Assembly (NCBI GenBank): GCA_016711345.1
Contig: JADJTD010000001.1
Coordinates: forward strand, 3,100,001 to 3,164,000
Length of the DNA: 64,000 nt
Source: Chloracidobacterium sp.
Lineage (GTDB): Bacteria; Acidobacteriota; Blastocatellia; Pyrinomonadales; Pyrinomonadaceae
Direction: 5' to 3'
Of this stretch, positions 25,556 through 34,969 are shown in pieces. The notes below the pieces were generated by a model. That model had not been told where the DNA came from, ran no database searches, and saw nothing but the letters and a program-made list of their open reading frames with translations. Both the position numbers and the translations under genes were made by a program. The first letter of the stretch is position 1; each line of letters starts with the position of its first letter.

Positions 25556-27103
25556 ATGGAATCAAATAACCTAACAAACCAACGTCCAGTTGCCCTCGTC
25601 ATATTAGACGGGTGGGGATATGCACCGCGAACGGAACGAAACGCAATTGCCGCTGCTCACACGCCGTATTACGTCGAGATATGCCGCACGTTTCCGATGA
25701 CCCTTTTGTCAACGACCGCTGAAGGTGATGGAGAAATAAGTGATGTTGGCGATGCTGAGGTTGGCCACTTAAGAATGGGAACGGGACGTGCCGCTCAAAC
25801 TGAGATCTCACGGATCAAAAATGCTATCGAGTCAGGCTCTTTTATGGACAATGAGGTGCTGAGATCAGCCTTCGAAAAGGCAAAAATGAGCGACTCGTCA
25901 GTTCATTTTGTCGGCCTTCTCAGCGATAGCGGAGTCCATTCATCGACCGAAAATCTGTTTACTTTGCTGCGAATGGCAAAGCGGCATGAGTTGCAGGACG
26001 TTTTTGTTCACTGCATTCTTGACGGCCTAGATGTTGCGCCGCGAACGGCAGATGTTTATGTTGAGGCTCTTGAGCTAAAGCTCGCGGACATCGGTATTGG
26101 TGAGATCGCCACGCTCTGCGGGCGTTATTTTGCGATGGACAACAGCGAGAATTGGGAGCGAACGGCGCGTGCTTACACGATGCTTGCCTATGCCGAAGGC
26201 GAACGAGCGGCCGATGCTGTAACCGCGATACGCAGTTCGTTTTTGCGTGGTATTTCGGACGAGTTTATTTCCCCGATCATTCTCGAACGTGAATCTGGAG
26301 AACCGGTCACGACTTTTAAAGACGATGATCTGGTTGTTTTCTTTAATCATCGCGCCGATGGAATGCTGCAGATAGTGCGATCAGTTTCAATTCCTGACGG
26401 ATCGATAGGTACTAAACCGATCGTGAATACTGTGTGCATGGCTGAATATGATGCGGGATTTGGGCTTCCGGTCGCTTTTGGGCGTGAGCCGGAGAAAAAT
26501 ACGCTGACTGAGATCCTATCGGAACTTGAGATACCGAATTTCAAGATCACTGAGTCTTCACGGTTTCATCATTTGACGTATTTCTTTGACGGAGGCGATG
26601 ATGGCCAGCGTCAATTCGAACAGCAGATACTAGTGCCGTCGCCGATGAACGGGTCGAAGTTTGGGCAGCCGGAGGCCGAAAGTTTTAAGATCACTGATAA
26701 ATTTCTGCGAGAATTGGAATCAACAGGGAAAGGGGTTTTCGTTATCAATATTCCTGCCGCCGATATGATGGCCGGAACCGGCGATATGTCGAAAACGGTT
26801 GCAGCGATACAATATATTGATACATGTTTGGGTGGAATTTGTGCCGGCATGCAGGAACGCGACGGTGTCGTCATGATAACTTCGACCCATGGTAATTGTG
26901 AAGAGATGTCCGCCAAGACCAATAGCGAGAGCAGATCGACAGCAACATCAAATCCCGTGCCGTTTCATTATATCGACGCTCAAGCAGGTGAAATTAAACT
27001 AAAAGGAAATGGGGCTCTCGAGGATGTTGCTCCGACGATATTAAGTGTGCTGGGCATTGATAAGCCGCTCGAAATGACCGGAACGGACCTTCGCGGTAAT
27101 TAG
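25556..27103 (+). CDS. Phosphoglycerate mutase (iPGM) homologue with lost catalytic residues
   Basis: A 515-residue protein homologous along its length to cofactor-independent phosphoglycerate mutase. It keeps LDGWG (D18), GVHSS (H128), GRYFAMD, and NPVPF. The catalytic serine, normally in NSEVGH, is Ala in VGDAEVGH (A67). The metal-site pattern DMVGHTG reads DMMAGTG (D403 kept, H to G407), ADHGN reads STHGN (D to T444, H445 kept), and HTxNPVPF reads ATSNPVPF (H to A463). Substrate-site residues also differ: DGRD is DGLD, NFRADR is NHRADG. Loss of serine and several ligands argues that it cannot act as a standard mutase. It is not damaged by frameshift, so it may be a regulatory or different-function relative. 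Confidence 0.85.
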   Translation: MESNNLTNQRPVALVILDGWGYAPRTERNAIAAAHTPYYVEICRTFPMTLLSTTAEGDGEISDVGDAEVGHLRMGTGRAAQTEISRIKNAIESGSFMDNEVLRSAFEKAKMSDSSVHFVGLLSDSGVHSSTENLFTLLRMAKRHELQDVFVHCILDGLDVAPRTADVYVEALELKLADIGIGEIATLCGRYFAMDNSENWERTARAYTMLAYAEGERAADAVTAIRSSFLRGISDEFISPIILERESGEPVTTFKDDDLVVFFNHRADGMLQIVRSVSIPDGSIGTKPIVNTVCMAEYDAGFGLPVAFGREPEKNTLTEILSELEIPNFKITESSRFHHLTYFFDGGDDGQRQFEQQILVPSPMNGSKFGQPEAESFKITDKFLRELESTGKGVFVINIPAADMMAGTGDMSKTVAAIQYIDTCLGGICAGMQERDGVVMITSTHGNCEEMSAKTNSESRSTATSNPVPFHYIDAQAGEIKLKGNGALEDVAPTILSVLGIDKPLEMTGTDLRGN

Positions 27104-27109
27104 ACTTTT

Positions 27110-28138
27110 TTGGACCACAAGACGCGTAATTTTCAAAATATTCTCGTCATCGATTTTGGACAGCTTGGCGATGTAGTTCTCAGTTTGCCCGCTCTCAAAG
27201 CGATCAGGCACAAGTTTGCCGCATCAAATATTGCTGTGCTCACGGGAATGGCTGCGGGCGAAATTGTCACCCTTTCCGGACTGGCAGATGAGGTCATTAA
27301 GGTTGACCGTGTCGAACTGCGAGATGGGCCGAGGCTCGCATCTATCGCAAAGATCTTTAGACTTGTAAGCGACATCCGACGCCGGAAGATCGATCTCGTC
27401 ATCGATCTTCACAGCCTCTCTGAAACTAACCTGCTCGCATTTCTTTCAAAGGCAAAGCATCGGCTGTTGGCAAATCGAGAAAGCCGCTCGCTTGACATAC
27501 TTTCAAATTTTAGTCCATCACCGCCCAAGGAAGACAAGGCCAAGCATCTTGGCGACCGATATCTCGATGTTCTGATTCCGCTTGGAGTTGACGGCAGTGA
27601 TCGTAGATTTGTCTTTCAGACTTCAGCGGTTGACCTCGAATTTGTTCGGGCTAAATTTTTCAATGACTCGCAGGATCGATTGATCGGGATTTTTCCCGGA
27701 GCGGGACATCCAAGCAGATGTTGGAGCCTCGATAATTTTGCGCAGCTTGCATCTCGGCTGGTGAGCGATGGTTACATTCCTGTCGTGTTTCTTGGCCCCG
27801 AGGAAAAAGCGATCAAAGATCAAGTCAAGGCATTGTTTCCGCCGTCTACAATTCTAGTTGACGGTCTTTCGCTGGCTCAGTTTATAGCTGCTGCGGGGCT
27901 TGTGAAAGCGTTTGTGACAAACGATACCGGCCCGATGCACCTTGCGGCTTGTGCCGGAACACCGATCCTGTTGCTTCTGGACGAGCGTGCTCCGATGACG
28001 TATCTGCCTTTGACCGACAGACTTGCGATCATTCGCGATAAAACGATCGACAAGATATCTGTGGACGAAACAATGCATGCTCTGGCGGATTTGATAAATT
28101 CCGGGTCTGAAAATGACAAAACTTTTGCTACATGGTAA
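27110..28138 (+). CDS. Glycosyltransferase family 9 (ADP-heptosyltransferase-like)
   Basis: A 342-residue GT9 protein. The N-terminal motif ILVIDFGQLGDVVLSLPAL is the family hallmark, and the C-terminal half carries the sugar-nucleotide region GIFPGAGHPSRCWSLDNFAQ and FVTNDTGPMHLAACAG. GT9 enzymes transfer heptose to lipopolysaccharide core on the cytoplasmic face of the inner membrane. It starts 6 bases after the mutase homologue, probably at the TTG 27110, since there is no ATG before the essential motif. Donor and acceptor are unknown. Confidence 0.87.
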   Translation: MDHKTRNFQNILVIDFGQLGDVVLSLPALKAIRHKFAASNIAVLTGMAAGEIVTLSGLADEVIKVDRVELRDGPRLASIAKIFRLVSDIRRRKIDLVIDLHSLSETNLLAFLSKAKHRLLANRESRSLDILSNFSPSPPKEDKAKHLGDRYLDVLIPLGVDGSDRRFVFQTSAVDLEFVRAKFFNDSQDRLIGIFPGAGHPSRCWSLDNFAQLASRLVSDGYIPVVFLGPEEKAIKDQVKALFPPSTILVDGLSLAQFIAAAGLVKAFVTNDTGPMHLAACAGTPILLLLDERAPMTYLPLTDRLAIIRDKTIDKISVDETMHALADLINSGSENDKTFATW

Positions 28139-28188
28139 TCTCAACTTCTTCTAAAAAGCGGTGAGATTTCAGGGAATTCATATTATTT

Positions 28189-28830
28189 ATGGTTGAAGAA
28201 TTTGCATTTGATAATTCTACCGAACGCCGGCAAGTCCGCCAAAATGGCACCGGCTGGATCGAGGTTATTGCCGGATCGATGTTTTCGGGCAAGTCCGAGG
28301 AACTGATCCGCAGGCTTACACGTGCGCGGATCGCGCGGCAAAAGGTCCAGGTGTTCAAGCCTGGAATTGATATGCGTTATTCGGAGGAGGAGATCGCTTC
28401 GCACTCCGGCCAGAAGCACATTTCTATTCCTGTTGCCGACACTGCCGGAATGATGTCCCAGATCGACATCTATGCTCAGGTCATCGGAATCGACGAAGCG
28501 CAGTTTTTCGATATGGCGATCGTTGATGCTGTTAACAGTCTCGCCGAACAGGGCAAACGCGTCATCATTGCCGGGCTCGATCAGGATTACACCGGAAAGC
28601 CTTTCGAGCCGATGCCGCAGCTTTTATCTATTGCTGAATTTATCACCAAGACTCATGCGATCTGCGTGAAATGCGGTGCGACAGCAAATTACTCACAGCG
28701 AACGGTTGCATCTGAAGCTCGCGTCGAGGTCGGTGCGAGCGATAAATACGAGGCCCGCTGCCGCAAATGCTTTGTTCCTCATGCCGACACTCCGACGTTG
28801 CATGAGACTGCTGAAGGCATTGCTGCTTAA
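28189..28830 (+). CDS. tdk: Thymidine kinase
   Basis: A 213-residue type II thymidine kinase. The P-loop GSMFSGKSEELIRR is near residue 30, the Walker B-like segment is VIGIDEAQFFD, and the substrate lasso region holds the zinc-binding Cys in CVKCGATANYSQR and CRKCFVP. It phosphorylates thymidine to dTMP with ATP. The N-terminal 20 residues (VEEFAFDNSTERRQVRQN) are an extra polar segment. The gene is convergent with uvrC, with a 14-base gap. Confidence 0.96.
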   Translation: MVEEFAFDNSTERRQVRQNGTGWIEVIAGSMFSGKSEELIRRLTRARIARQKVQVFKPGIDMRYSEEEIASHSGQKHISIPVADTAGMMSQIDIYAQVIGIDEAQFFDMAIVDAVNSLAEQGKRVIIAGLDQDYTGKPFEPMPQLLSIAEFITKTHAICVKCGATANYSQRTVASEARVEVGASDKYEARCRKCFVPHADTPTLHETAEGIAA

Positions 28831-28844
28831 CGTTCAATTGTTTC

Positions 28845-30686
28845 TCACGAACGAGAGGCAAGGTTACGTTGATTTTCGAAATGATCTGCGATCTCAGCGG
28901 CAGCTTTTGGACCGACGAAAGGCCGCAAGTCTTCTGCCGCTGCCTTTGAGATACGCTCGATCGACCCAAATTCTCGCAGCAGTTTCATCTTGCGTTTATC
29001 GCCGATGCCGGGAATTTCGGAAAGCTCGGATGAGAAGTCGCGTTTCTCTCGGCGTTTTCGGTGAAATTCGATAGCCGTTTTATGAGTCTCTTCACGGATT
29101 TGAAGGACGAGCCGAAACGCAAGCGAATTTCGGTCAAACGGTATGGGGCGGTCTTCGCGTCCGTAAATTAGTAGATGCGAGATCTGGTTATGTTGTTTAG
29201 GCGGTTTGACGAGGCCGACAAGCATTATCTGCTCAAGGTCGAGAGCCTGCATCGCGGCGGCTGCCGCAGAAAGCTGGCCTTTGCCGCCGTCGATGAAAAC
29301 AAGTTCGGGCAGAGGTTTTTGCTCATCGACCTGACGCTTGTAACGGCGAAAGACTGCCTCGTGCATTGAAGCAAAGTCATTTGCACCTTCAACGGATTTG
29401 ATAATGAAACGGCGGTAATTGGCGCGTGCAGGTTTGCCGTTCTCAAATGAGACGATGCCCGCAACATTTTCCGAACCTGAGATATTTGAAATATCGAACG
29501 ACTCGATCCGTTCGGGAAAATACGAGAGTTCGAGCAATTCCTGAAGTTCTTCTAAGACCTTTTGAGAATCTGGTTTGAGCACACGGAAACGCTGTTCAAA
29601 AGCGATCTTTGCATTTGTTTCGACCAGCTTTACCAGATGTTTGTTTTTACCGCGTTTGGGATCAAGGATCTTTACTCTGCGGCCGCGACGTTCCGTTAGT
29701 GCTTTTTCAAGCACTGAGCGATCTTCAAAATCCTGAGGCACATGGATCTCGAGTGGAACGTAATCCGTCGAATAATATTGGGCAAGAACGACGCCGAGAA
29801 ACTCTGCCGCGTTGAAGGAATTATCTTCGGGTAAGTCTTCCCAAAAGAATTCGCGGCGGCCAACAATGCGGCCTTCGCGCATTGTAAAAAGCTGAAGTGC
29901 GAGCCGCTGATTTTCGCGATAGAAGCCGATAATGTCGATATCTCGCTCCGCAGTGGTCGCCATTTTTTGAGTTTCACTCAAAGCGAGAACCGTGCGATGC
30001 AGGTCGCGATATTTTGCGGCAAGTTCATATTTTCCCTGTTCGGAAAATTGCCACATTCGCGATTCGAGCGTCTTGGCAAGCTCTTTGTTTTTGCCTTCGA
30101 GCAAGGTTTTGACGTCGGCGGCTGCTTCTTGATACTCGGCTTGCGTACACAGGCCTTTGACGCAAGGGCCGAGGCAGCGTTTGAGATGATATTCGAGGCA
30201 CGGACGCGGAAGCTTACCGTTTATCTCAATCTCGCAGGTTCGAAGCTGAAACGCGCGGTTCACAAGATTCAACGTATTTCGTGCGAGTACAGCAGGCAAA
30301 AAAGGTCCGTAATAACTCGATCCGTCACGAATGATCTTTCGAGTGACAACGACTTTTGGAAATGGTTCGTTTGTCAGTTTTAGATGCGGGTAAGATTTGT
30401 CGTCCTTTAGAAAAACATTAAAGCGAGGCTTATGTTTTTTTATGAGGTTTGATTCGAGCACAAGGGCTTCGACCTCGTTATCGACAACGATGAACTCGAA
30501 ATCTGCGATGACCTTTACCAATTGGCGAGTTTTCGGATCATGATTTCGGCTCGATTGAAAATACGACCGCACGCGGTTGCGCAGATTTTTTGCTTTGCCG
30601 ACATAGATTATCTTGCCGGCTACATTCCTGTGAATATAAATCCCGGCGTCGGTCGGAAGGATTTTTAATTTTTCCGCGATGGTCAC
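28845..30686 (-). CDS. uvrC: Excinuclease ABC subunit C
   Basis: A 613-residue UvrC. The GIY-YIG endonuclease domain (AGIYIHRNVAGKIIYVGKAK) is at the N-terminus; the Cys-rich HLKRCLGPCVKG follows; a UvrB-binding UVR motif is at about residues 200-235; the RNase H-like C-terminal nuclease has FDISNISGSENVAGIVSFENG; and the helix-hairpin-helix pair is SELSEIPGIGDKRKMKLLREF. It makes the dual incisions in nucleotide excision repair with UvrA and UvrB. Neither partner is in this window. Confidence 0.97.
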   Translation of the reverse strand: MTIAEKLKILPTDAGIYIHRNVAGKIIYVGKAKNLRNRVRSYFQSSRNHDPKTRQLVKVIADFEFIVVDNEVEALVLESNLIKKHKPRFNVFLKDDKSYPHLKLTNEPFPKVVVTRKIIRDGSSYYGPFLPAVLARNTLNLVNRAFQLRTCEIEINGKLPRPCLEYHLKRCLGPCVKGLCTQAEYQEAAADVKTLLEGKNKELAKTLESRMWQFSEQGKYELAAKYRDLHRTVLALSETQKMATTAERDIDIIGFYRENQRLALQLFTMREGRIVGRREFFWEDLPEDNSFNAAEFLGVVLAQYYSTDYVPLEIHVPQDFEDRSVLEKALTERRGRRVKILDPKRGKNKHLVKLVETNAKIAFEQRFRVLKPDSQKVLEELQELLELSYFPERIESFDISNISGSENVAGIVSFENGKPARANYRRFIIKSVEGANDFASMHEAVFRRYKRQVDEQKPLPELVFIDGGKGQLSAAAAAMQALDLEQIMLVGLVKPPKQHNQISHLLIYGREDRPIPFDRNSLAFRLVLQIREETHKTAIEFHRKRREKRDFSSELSEIPGIGDKRKMKLLREFGSIERISKAAAEDLRPFVGPKAAAEIADHFENQRNLASRS

Positions 30687-30770
30687 AGTCCTATTTTAAC
30701 TTGAAGAAGAGAGAATTCACCACAGAGGCACTGAGAACGCAGAGAAAAGAAAAATTAGCCGCAGATCAAC

Positions 30771-30816
30771 GCAGATGAACGCGGATAAGAAAGTCCTTTT
30801 ATCTGCGTCCATCTGC
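30771..30816. repeat. Imperfect hairpin of the GCAGATGAACGCGGATAA class
   Basis: Arms at 30771-30788 (GCAGATGAACGCGGATAA) and 30799-30816 (TTATCTGCGTCCATCTGC) are complementary with two mismatches around a 10-base loop. The flanks (ACAGAGGCACTGAGAACGCA, then GGCGGCTTTGCGTG) read as further degenerate repeat units. It sits in the 162-base gap between the divergent uvrC and threonylcarbamoyl-AMP synthase genes. Confidence 0.7.
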
Positions 30817-30848
30817 TTTCTTGGCGGCTTTGCGTGAAGCTTTAGTAA

Positions 30849-31787
30849 ATGAAAACTGTTGTTACAACTTCCCCGATCGAGGCAGCCGAATTCATAAAAC
30901 GCGGTGGAATTGTGGCTTTTCCGACCGAGACCGTGTACGGCCTCGGGGCAAACGTTTTTGACCCTTCGGCGATAGCAAAGATCTTTGAAGCAAAACAACG
31001 TCCTGGGGATAATCCTCTGATCGCGCACGTTGCGGATATTAAACAGATCAATTTGCTAGCCGCCGAAGTTACAGAACACGCAGCGAGGTTCTTTAAAGTA
31101 TTTTTTCCGGGACCGTTGACGATCGTTTTAAGGAAGCTGCCAAACGTTCCTAATATTGCGACGGCTGGATTGGATACCATCGGCTTTCGAATGCCGCGAT
31201 ATGAACCTGCACATCAGTTCTTGTCAGCGTGTGAAACGCCGATCGTCGCGCCGTCGGCAAATTTGTCGGGACGGCCAAGCCCGACGACGTGGCAAGCGGT
31301 TGCCGAAGACCTCGATGGCCGGATCGATTGTATTTTACAGGGCGATGCTACAGAGATCGGGTTGGAATCAACTGTCGTCGATTGCACGAGGGATGCTCCG
31401 TTGATCTTGCGGAGTGGTTCGGTTTCTATCGAACAACTTCGATCAGTTGTTCCTACTACAATGATCTATGAGACCTTGGAAGCTGAAGTTCCTCGAAGTC
31501 CCGGCCTGCGTCACAAGCATTATTCGCCCACGGCCAAGATCATCATCGTAGAAAGAGCCGCTGAAATTGGTGATACCGAATCGGCTGCATATATCGGCCT
31601 AGACCGGCTAAATGTAACATTTGTACGAGAGCATATTTGTTCGACAGTAGGTGATTATGCGCATTCGCTCTTCGAGTTTTTTCGCGAATGTGATCGTGAA
31701 GGAGTGCAGAAAATTTACTGCGAGCGTGTAGAAGAGAAGGGAATCGGCGTTGCCCTGATGGATCGGATTCGTCGGGCTGCGGAATGA
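30849..31787 (+). CDS. L-threonylcarbamoyladenylate synthase (Sua5/YrdC family)
   Basis: A 312-residue protein with the YrdC domain (residues about 10-200) and a C-terminal Sua5 domain. Motifs are KRGGIVAFPTETVYGLGANV, KQRPGDNPLIAHV, FPGPLTIVLRK, IVAPSANLSGRPSPT and the carbamoyl region GLESTVVDCTRDAPLILRSG. The C-terminal part begins near SPGLRHKHYSPTAKI. It makes threonylcarbamoyl-AMP, the first step of the t6A modification of tRNAs reading ANN codons. It stands divergent from uvrC. Confidence 0.94.
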   Translation: MKTVVTTSPIEAAEFIKRGGIVAFPTETVYGLGANVFDPSAIAKIFEAKQRPGDNPLIAHVADIKQINLLAAEVTEHAARFFKVFFPGPLTIVLRKLPNVPNIATAGLDTIGFRMPRYEPAHQFLSACETPIVAPSANLSGRPSPTTWQAVAEDLDGRIDCILQGDATEIGLESTVVDCTRDAPLILRSGSVSIEQLRSVVPTTMIYETLEAEVPRSPGLRHKHYSPTAKIIIVERAAEIGDTESAAYIGLDRLNVTFVREHICSTVGDYAHSLFEFFRECDREGVQKIYCERVEEKGIGVALMDRIRRAAE

Positions 31788-31791
31788 AAAC

Positions 31792-33381
31792 CTATTTGGC
31801 TGATACAGCAGCAATAGCAAGCTCGCCATTGTCTTTGATGACCACTGTTTCTATCTTTTCATTTTTAGTCAGTTGTGAAAGATACTCGAGTGGAACCAGA
31901 ACAAGTACGGATTTGCCATTTTCTGCAGCGATCTCGTTTGTTACTTCATTGACACCGGAAAGTCGACGCTGTTTACCATCTGCATCACGCAGCAAGCGGT
32001 TGCTGGCGTAAAATTCGGCGTTGTGCGAGATGGTGTGAAGCATGAGAACGCGATCTGATCCATAACCGCTATTATTCGCTGCCTGAATAAGAGCTTTAAC
32101 TGAGTCGGATTCAGCGAATCGCGGCACGGCGAATATAAGTAGGAGAATAGTTGCTCCGAATGTCGATGCTGCAATTATCAGAATCGCTTTACGCCATTTA
32201 CGGTTGTTTCGTACCAGGTCGAAGACATATATCGACGTAATGATCACGGCTCCCGGAACGGCCGGTAAAATGTATCCGGGCAGTTTCGAGCCGGATAAAG
32301 AGAAGAAAATAAGTGGCACAAGAACCCACGCAAGAGAGATGAAGAGAAGAGGAGAGGAAGAGAGAAGGTGAGGAGATTTAGTCTCTGAGGTCTCTTTGGC
32401 TAAGGGCAGCAATGATCTTTTTACGACATTCCAGAGTGACGCGAAAAAGAATGGCAGCCAGGGAAGTGTCATCAACGGCAAAACCCATAAATAGAAATAG
32501 AATGGCTGCGGATGCTGGTATTTATTTGAGGTAAAACGCTGAAAATGATGTTGGACAAAAAACTCATCAATAAACTGATAGCCGTGACGTTGATACATCG
32601 GCAGATACCAAGCGGATGCGATAGCAATGGCGACCACGCTTCCCCAGAGCAGGCTGAAAACAAATGTTCGGCTCGGCCAACGCCTCGATAGTAAGTAGAA
32701 AACTCCGACGATCGCAAACGGAAAGAGTGTACCTATCAGTCCTTTTGCCAAAAGTGCAATGCCGATAAAGAAATAAAAAAGGAAAAGTGGTATCAAGTCA
32801 GAACCGGTAACGGGCGGTTTAATGCCAATGTCTGTTCGATGATAGAAGATGAAAAAACTTACCAACGCCGCGGTGATCGGAAAAGTAATGATAATGTCAA
32901 AACTTGCTCCACGCGAAAACACCAAGATGCCAAGCGTTGACGCAGCGATCAAGGCCGTGGAATGTGCGAAGGATGGTTTATTACCGGATGCGTCAATTAA
33001 ACCATTCTCTACTGGAGGTCTTTCTGACACGAATTTGCCAAGCAGCCAAAGGCTTGCGATCGTTCCAAGACCGAAAAGAGCCGGGCCAAGCCTCGCTGCA
33101 AATTCGCTGACTCCGAAGGTCTTAAATGAAACGATTTGTAGCCAATATAAAAGCGGCGGCTTTTCGAACCAGTTAAATCCACCGAGCGTTGGCGTGATCC
33201 AGTCGCCGCGATCGAGCATTTCGCGTGCGACCTGAGCATAACGCGGTTCGTCGGGGCCAAGCAAAGGAATATTGAGCGCGAAGAAATAGACAAAAACGAT
33301 CAAGAAACCGAAAAGTATCCAGACAAACCTGCCGGTGATTTTTGGGGTTTGATCTTCGGTCTTTGAAATTTCCGGCGTCAT
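31792..33381 (-). CDS. GT39/ArnT-like glycosyltransferase, polytopic
   Basis: A 529-residue membrane protein with about 11-12 helices, many rich in Phe and Leu. The first periplasmic loop carries ALNIPLLGPDEPRYAQVARE, which is the GT39/ArnT pattern with the conserved acidic pair for lipid-phosphate sugar binding, followed by WITPTLGGFNWFEKPPLLYW. Such enzymes transfer a sugar or aminoarabinose from a polyprenyl carrier to lipid A, protein or glycan. The true acceptor is unknown. The gene stops 5 bases after the stop of the tRNA gene product above (convergent) and is divergent from the oxidoreductase that follows. Confidence 0.88.
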   Translation of the reverse strand: MTPEISKTEDQTPKITGRFVWILFGFLIVFVYFFALNIPLLGPDEPRYAQVAREMLDRGDWITPTLGGFNWFEKPPLLYWLQIVSFKTFGVSEFAARLGPALFGLGTIASLWLLGKFVSERPPVENGLIDASGNKPSFAHSTALIAASTLGILVFSRGASFDIIITFPITAALVSFFIFYHRTDIGIKPPVTGSDLIPLFLFYFFIGIALLAKGLIGTLFPFAIVGVFYLLSRRWPSRTFVFSLLWGSVVAIAIASAWYLPMYQRHGYQFIDEFFVQHHFQRFTSNKYQHPQPFYFYLWVLPLMTLPWLPFFFASLWNVVKRSLLPLAKETSETKSPHLLSSSPLLFISLAWVLVPLIFFSLSGSKLPGYILPAVPGAVIITSIYVFDLVRNNRKWRKAILIIAASTFGATILLLIFAVPRFAESDSVKALIQAANNSGYGSDRVLMLHTISHNAEFYASNRLLRDADGKQRRLSGVNEVTNEIAAENGKSVLVLVPLEYLSQLTKNEKIETVVIKDNGELAIAAVSAK

Positions 33382-33427
33382 AATAAAGAATGTAAAGTAT
33401 TGCCGAAAAGAAGTTTGTTATCAAATT

Positions 33428-34405
33428 ATGGGCGAAAATCTAAAAATGCGGGTTGCTGCGATAGGCGTTGGAAGCCTCGGCAGACATCATGCTCGAAACT
33501 ATGCAGAACTCGCTGGCGAAGGCCGCATCGAATTAGTCGCCATATGCGATTCGAACGCCGAAACAGTCGCGGCAATTGCTTCCGAACATCGTGTGGCGAG
33601 TTTTGCCGACTGGCGTGAACTAATCGGTAAAGTCGATGCCGTTTCGATAGCAACACCGACCGAAACTCATTGCGAAATTGCGTGTGCGTTTCTCGACAAA
33701 GGCGTTCACGTCCTCGTGGAAAAGCCCATCGCTTTAACTCTTGCCGAGGCCGACAAAATGATTGCCGTTGCCAAATTATCCGGTGCAAAACTTATGGTCG
33801 GCCAACTCGAACGCTACAATCCGGCAATGGTAGCTCTCAGGCCGCATGTTACAAAACCGCTCTATTTCGAGATACATCGCGTTTCGCCGTTCCCCAATCG
33901 CTCGCTCGATGTCGATGTCGTGCTGGACGTGATGATCCACGATCTCGACGCGATTCAATGGCTGGTCGGCGAAGATGTAAAGGTGTCGGAAATTCGTGCG
34001 GTCGGCATTCCTGTGATCTCCGACAAGGTTGATGCAGCAAACGCACGGATCGAATTTGAAAATGGAGCGGTTGCGAATATTACCGCGTCACGCATAGGCA
34101 CTGAAAAAATTCGAAAGACGCGGTTTTATCAAACGAATTCATATGTCGTGCTTGATTACGCGACGAAGTTTGCGTCTGTGACGTCATTAAATCCAGAAGC
34201 AGTACATCCGCTTGCCGGGATTTCGATAAATAGGCTTGAAATTAACGAGGTTGAGCCGCTTCGGGCAGAGATCACGGCGTTTTTAGATTCAATCGAAGAA
34301 AATACGTCGCCGCCTGTCACTGGTGATGACGGGCGGCGGGCGTTAGAACTTGCTGTAGGCGTACTCGAAAAAATTGCTGAGCATCGCCAACGACTTGATG
34401 TTTAG
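33428..34405 (+). CDS. Gfo/Idh/MocA-family oxidoreductase
   Basis: A 325-residue NAD(P)-dependent oxidoreductase. The N-terminal nucleotide-binding motif is AAIGVGSLGRHHARNY, the catalytic Lys-containing motif is HVLVEKPIALT, and DVVLDVMIHDLDAIQWLVGE carries the conserved Asp-His pair. It could oxidise an inositol, UDP-sugar or glucose-type substrate. The first ATG at 33428 gives a six-residue extension; ATG 33446 is closer to the usual start. The last bases of its stop overlap the stop of the convergent hypothetical gene (TTAG). Confidence 0.92.
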   Translation: MGENLKMRVAAIGVGSLGRHHARNYAELAGEGRIELVAICDSNAETVAAIASEHRVASFADWRELIGKVDAVSIATPTETHCEIACAFLDKGVHVLVEKPIALTLAEADKMIAVAKLSGAKLMVGQLERYNPAMVALRPHVTKPLYFEIHRVSPFPNRSLDVDVVLDVMIHDLDAIQWLVGEDVKVSEIRAVGIPVISDKVDAANARIEFENGAVANITASRIGTEKIRKTRFYQTNSYVVLDYATKFASVTSLNPEAVHPLAGISINRLEINEVEPLRAEITAFLDSIEENTSPPVTGDDGRRALELAVGVLEKIAEHRQRLDV

Positions 34406-34845
34406 GCGTTAGCTTCTTTCGCAGCGGCGAATTGAGCCATCATGGTCTTCAGCCACTCCTGCGTTTTCTTGACCTTTTCGGCTCCGTCGGGGCGATCCAT
34501 GATGACCTTTTCCAGATTTGCGAGAGCCTCGGGCCTGTCCCACATTTTCCGGAGATCGGCAAGAATAGGCTCGATCTTTGCAAAGACTAAGGTATGCTCG
34601 CCATTAGTTTGATCGAACATGTCGGCGTCGATGGCTCCTTGATTCACCATTGTCGCGGCCATGTCCCAATATGAAACGACCATCCTGAGATACCCGCCGA
34701 CCTTCTCGTCCATCATGGTTTGCATGTATTCCTCAGCGCTAGTCGGATTAAAACCAAAGATCCAATTGCGGGCCTCGCGCATGGTGGCTTCGCGACGCAA
34801 GTCATATAGTTTTAAGATCAAATCTGCAGATTCTGCTTTGCTCAT
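34402..34845 (-). CDS. Hypothetical helical protein, 147 residues
   Basis: I do not recognise this protein. It is entirely helical and charged, with MREARNWIFGFNPTSAEEYMQ and VSYWDMAATMVNQGAIDADM as the most distinctive segments and no signal peptide, membrane helix or Cys. Similar small soluble proteins in Acidobacteriota exist from general knowledge but have no assigned role. Its stop codon overlaps the stop of the Gfo/Idh/MocA gene on the other strand. Upstream is a 124-base divergent gap with AT-rich sequence. Confidence 0.75.
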   Translation of the reverse strand: MSKAESADLILKLYDLRREATMREARNWIFGFNPTSAEEYMQTMMDEKVGGYLRMVVSYWDMAATMVNQGAIDADMFDQTNGEHTLVFAKIEPILADLRKMWDRPEALANLEKVIMDRPDGAEKVKKTQEWLKTMMAQFAAAKEANA

Positions 34846-34969
34846 AGTATATTTACCTCTTTGAAATAGATTTAGAATTAAAGTTTATTGCCCGTCCATT
34901 TTGTTGTCAATAAACCCGATGCTAAGTTCACCAAAATTTAATAAATCGTGCAAAATATAAGCTAGCGAC

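Noticed and set aside
25556..27103. Ordinary gpmI annotation
   Set aside because: Catalytic serine and metal ligands are missing, so the standard reaction is not supported by sequence.
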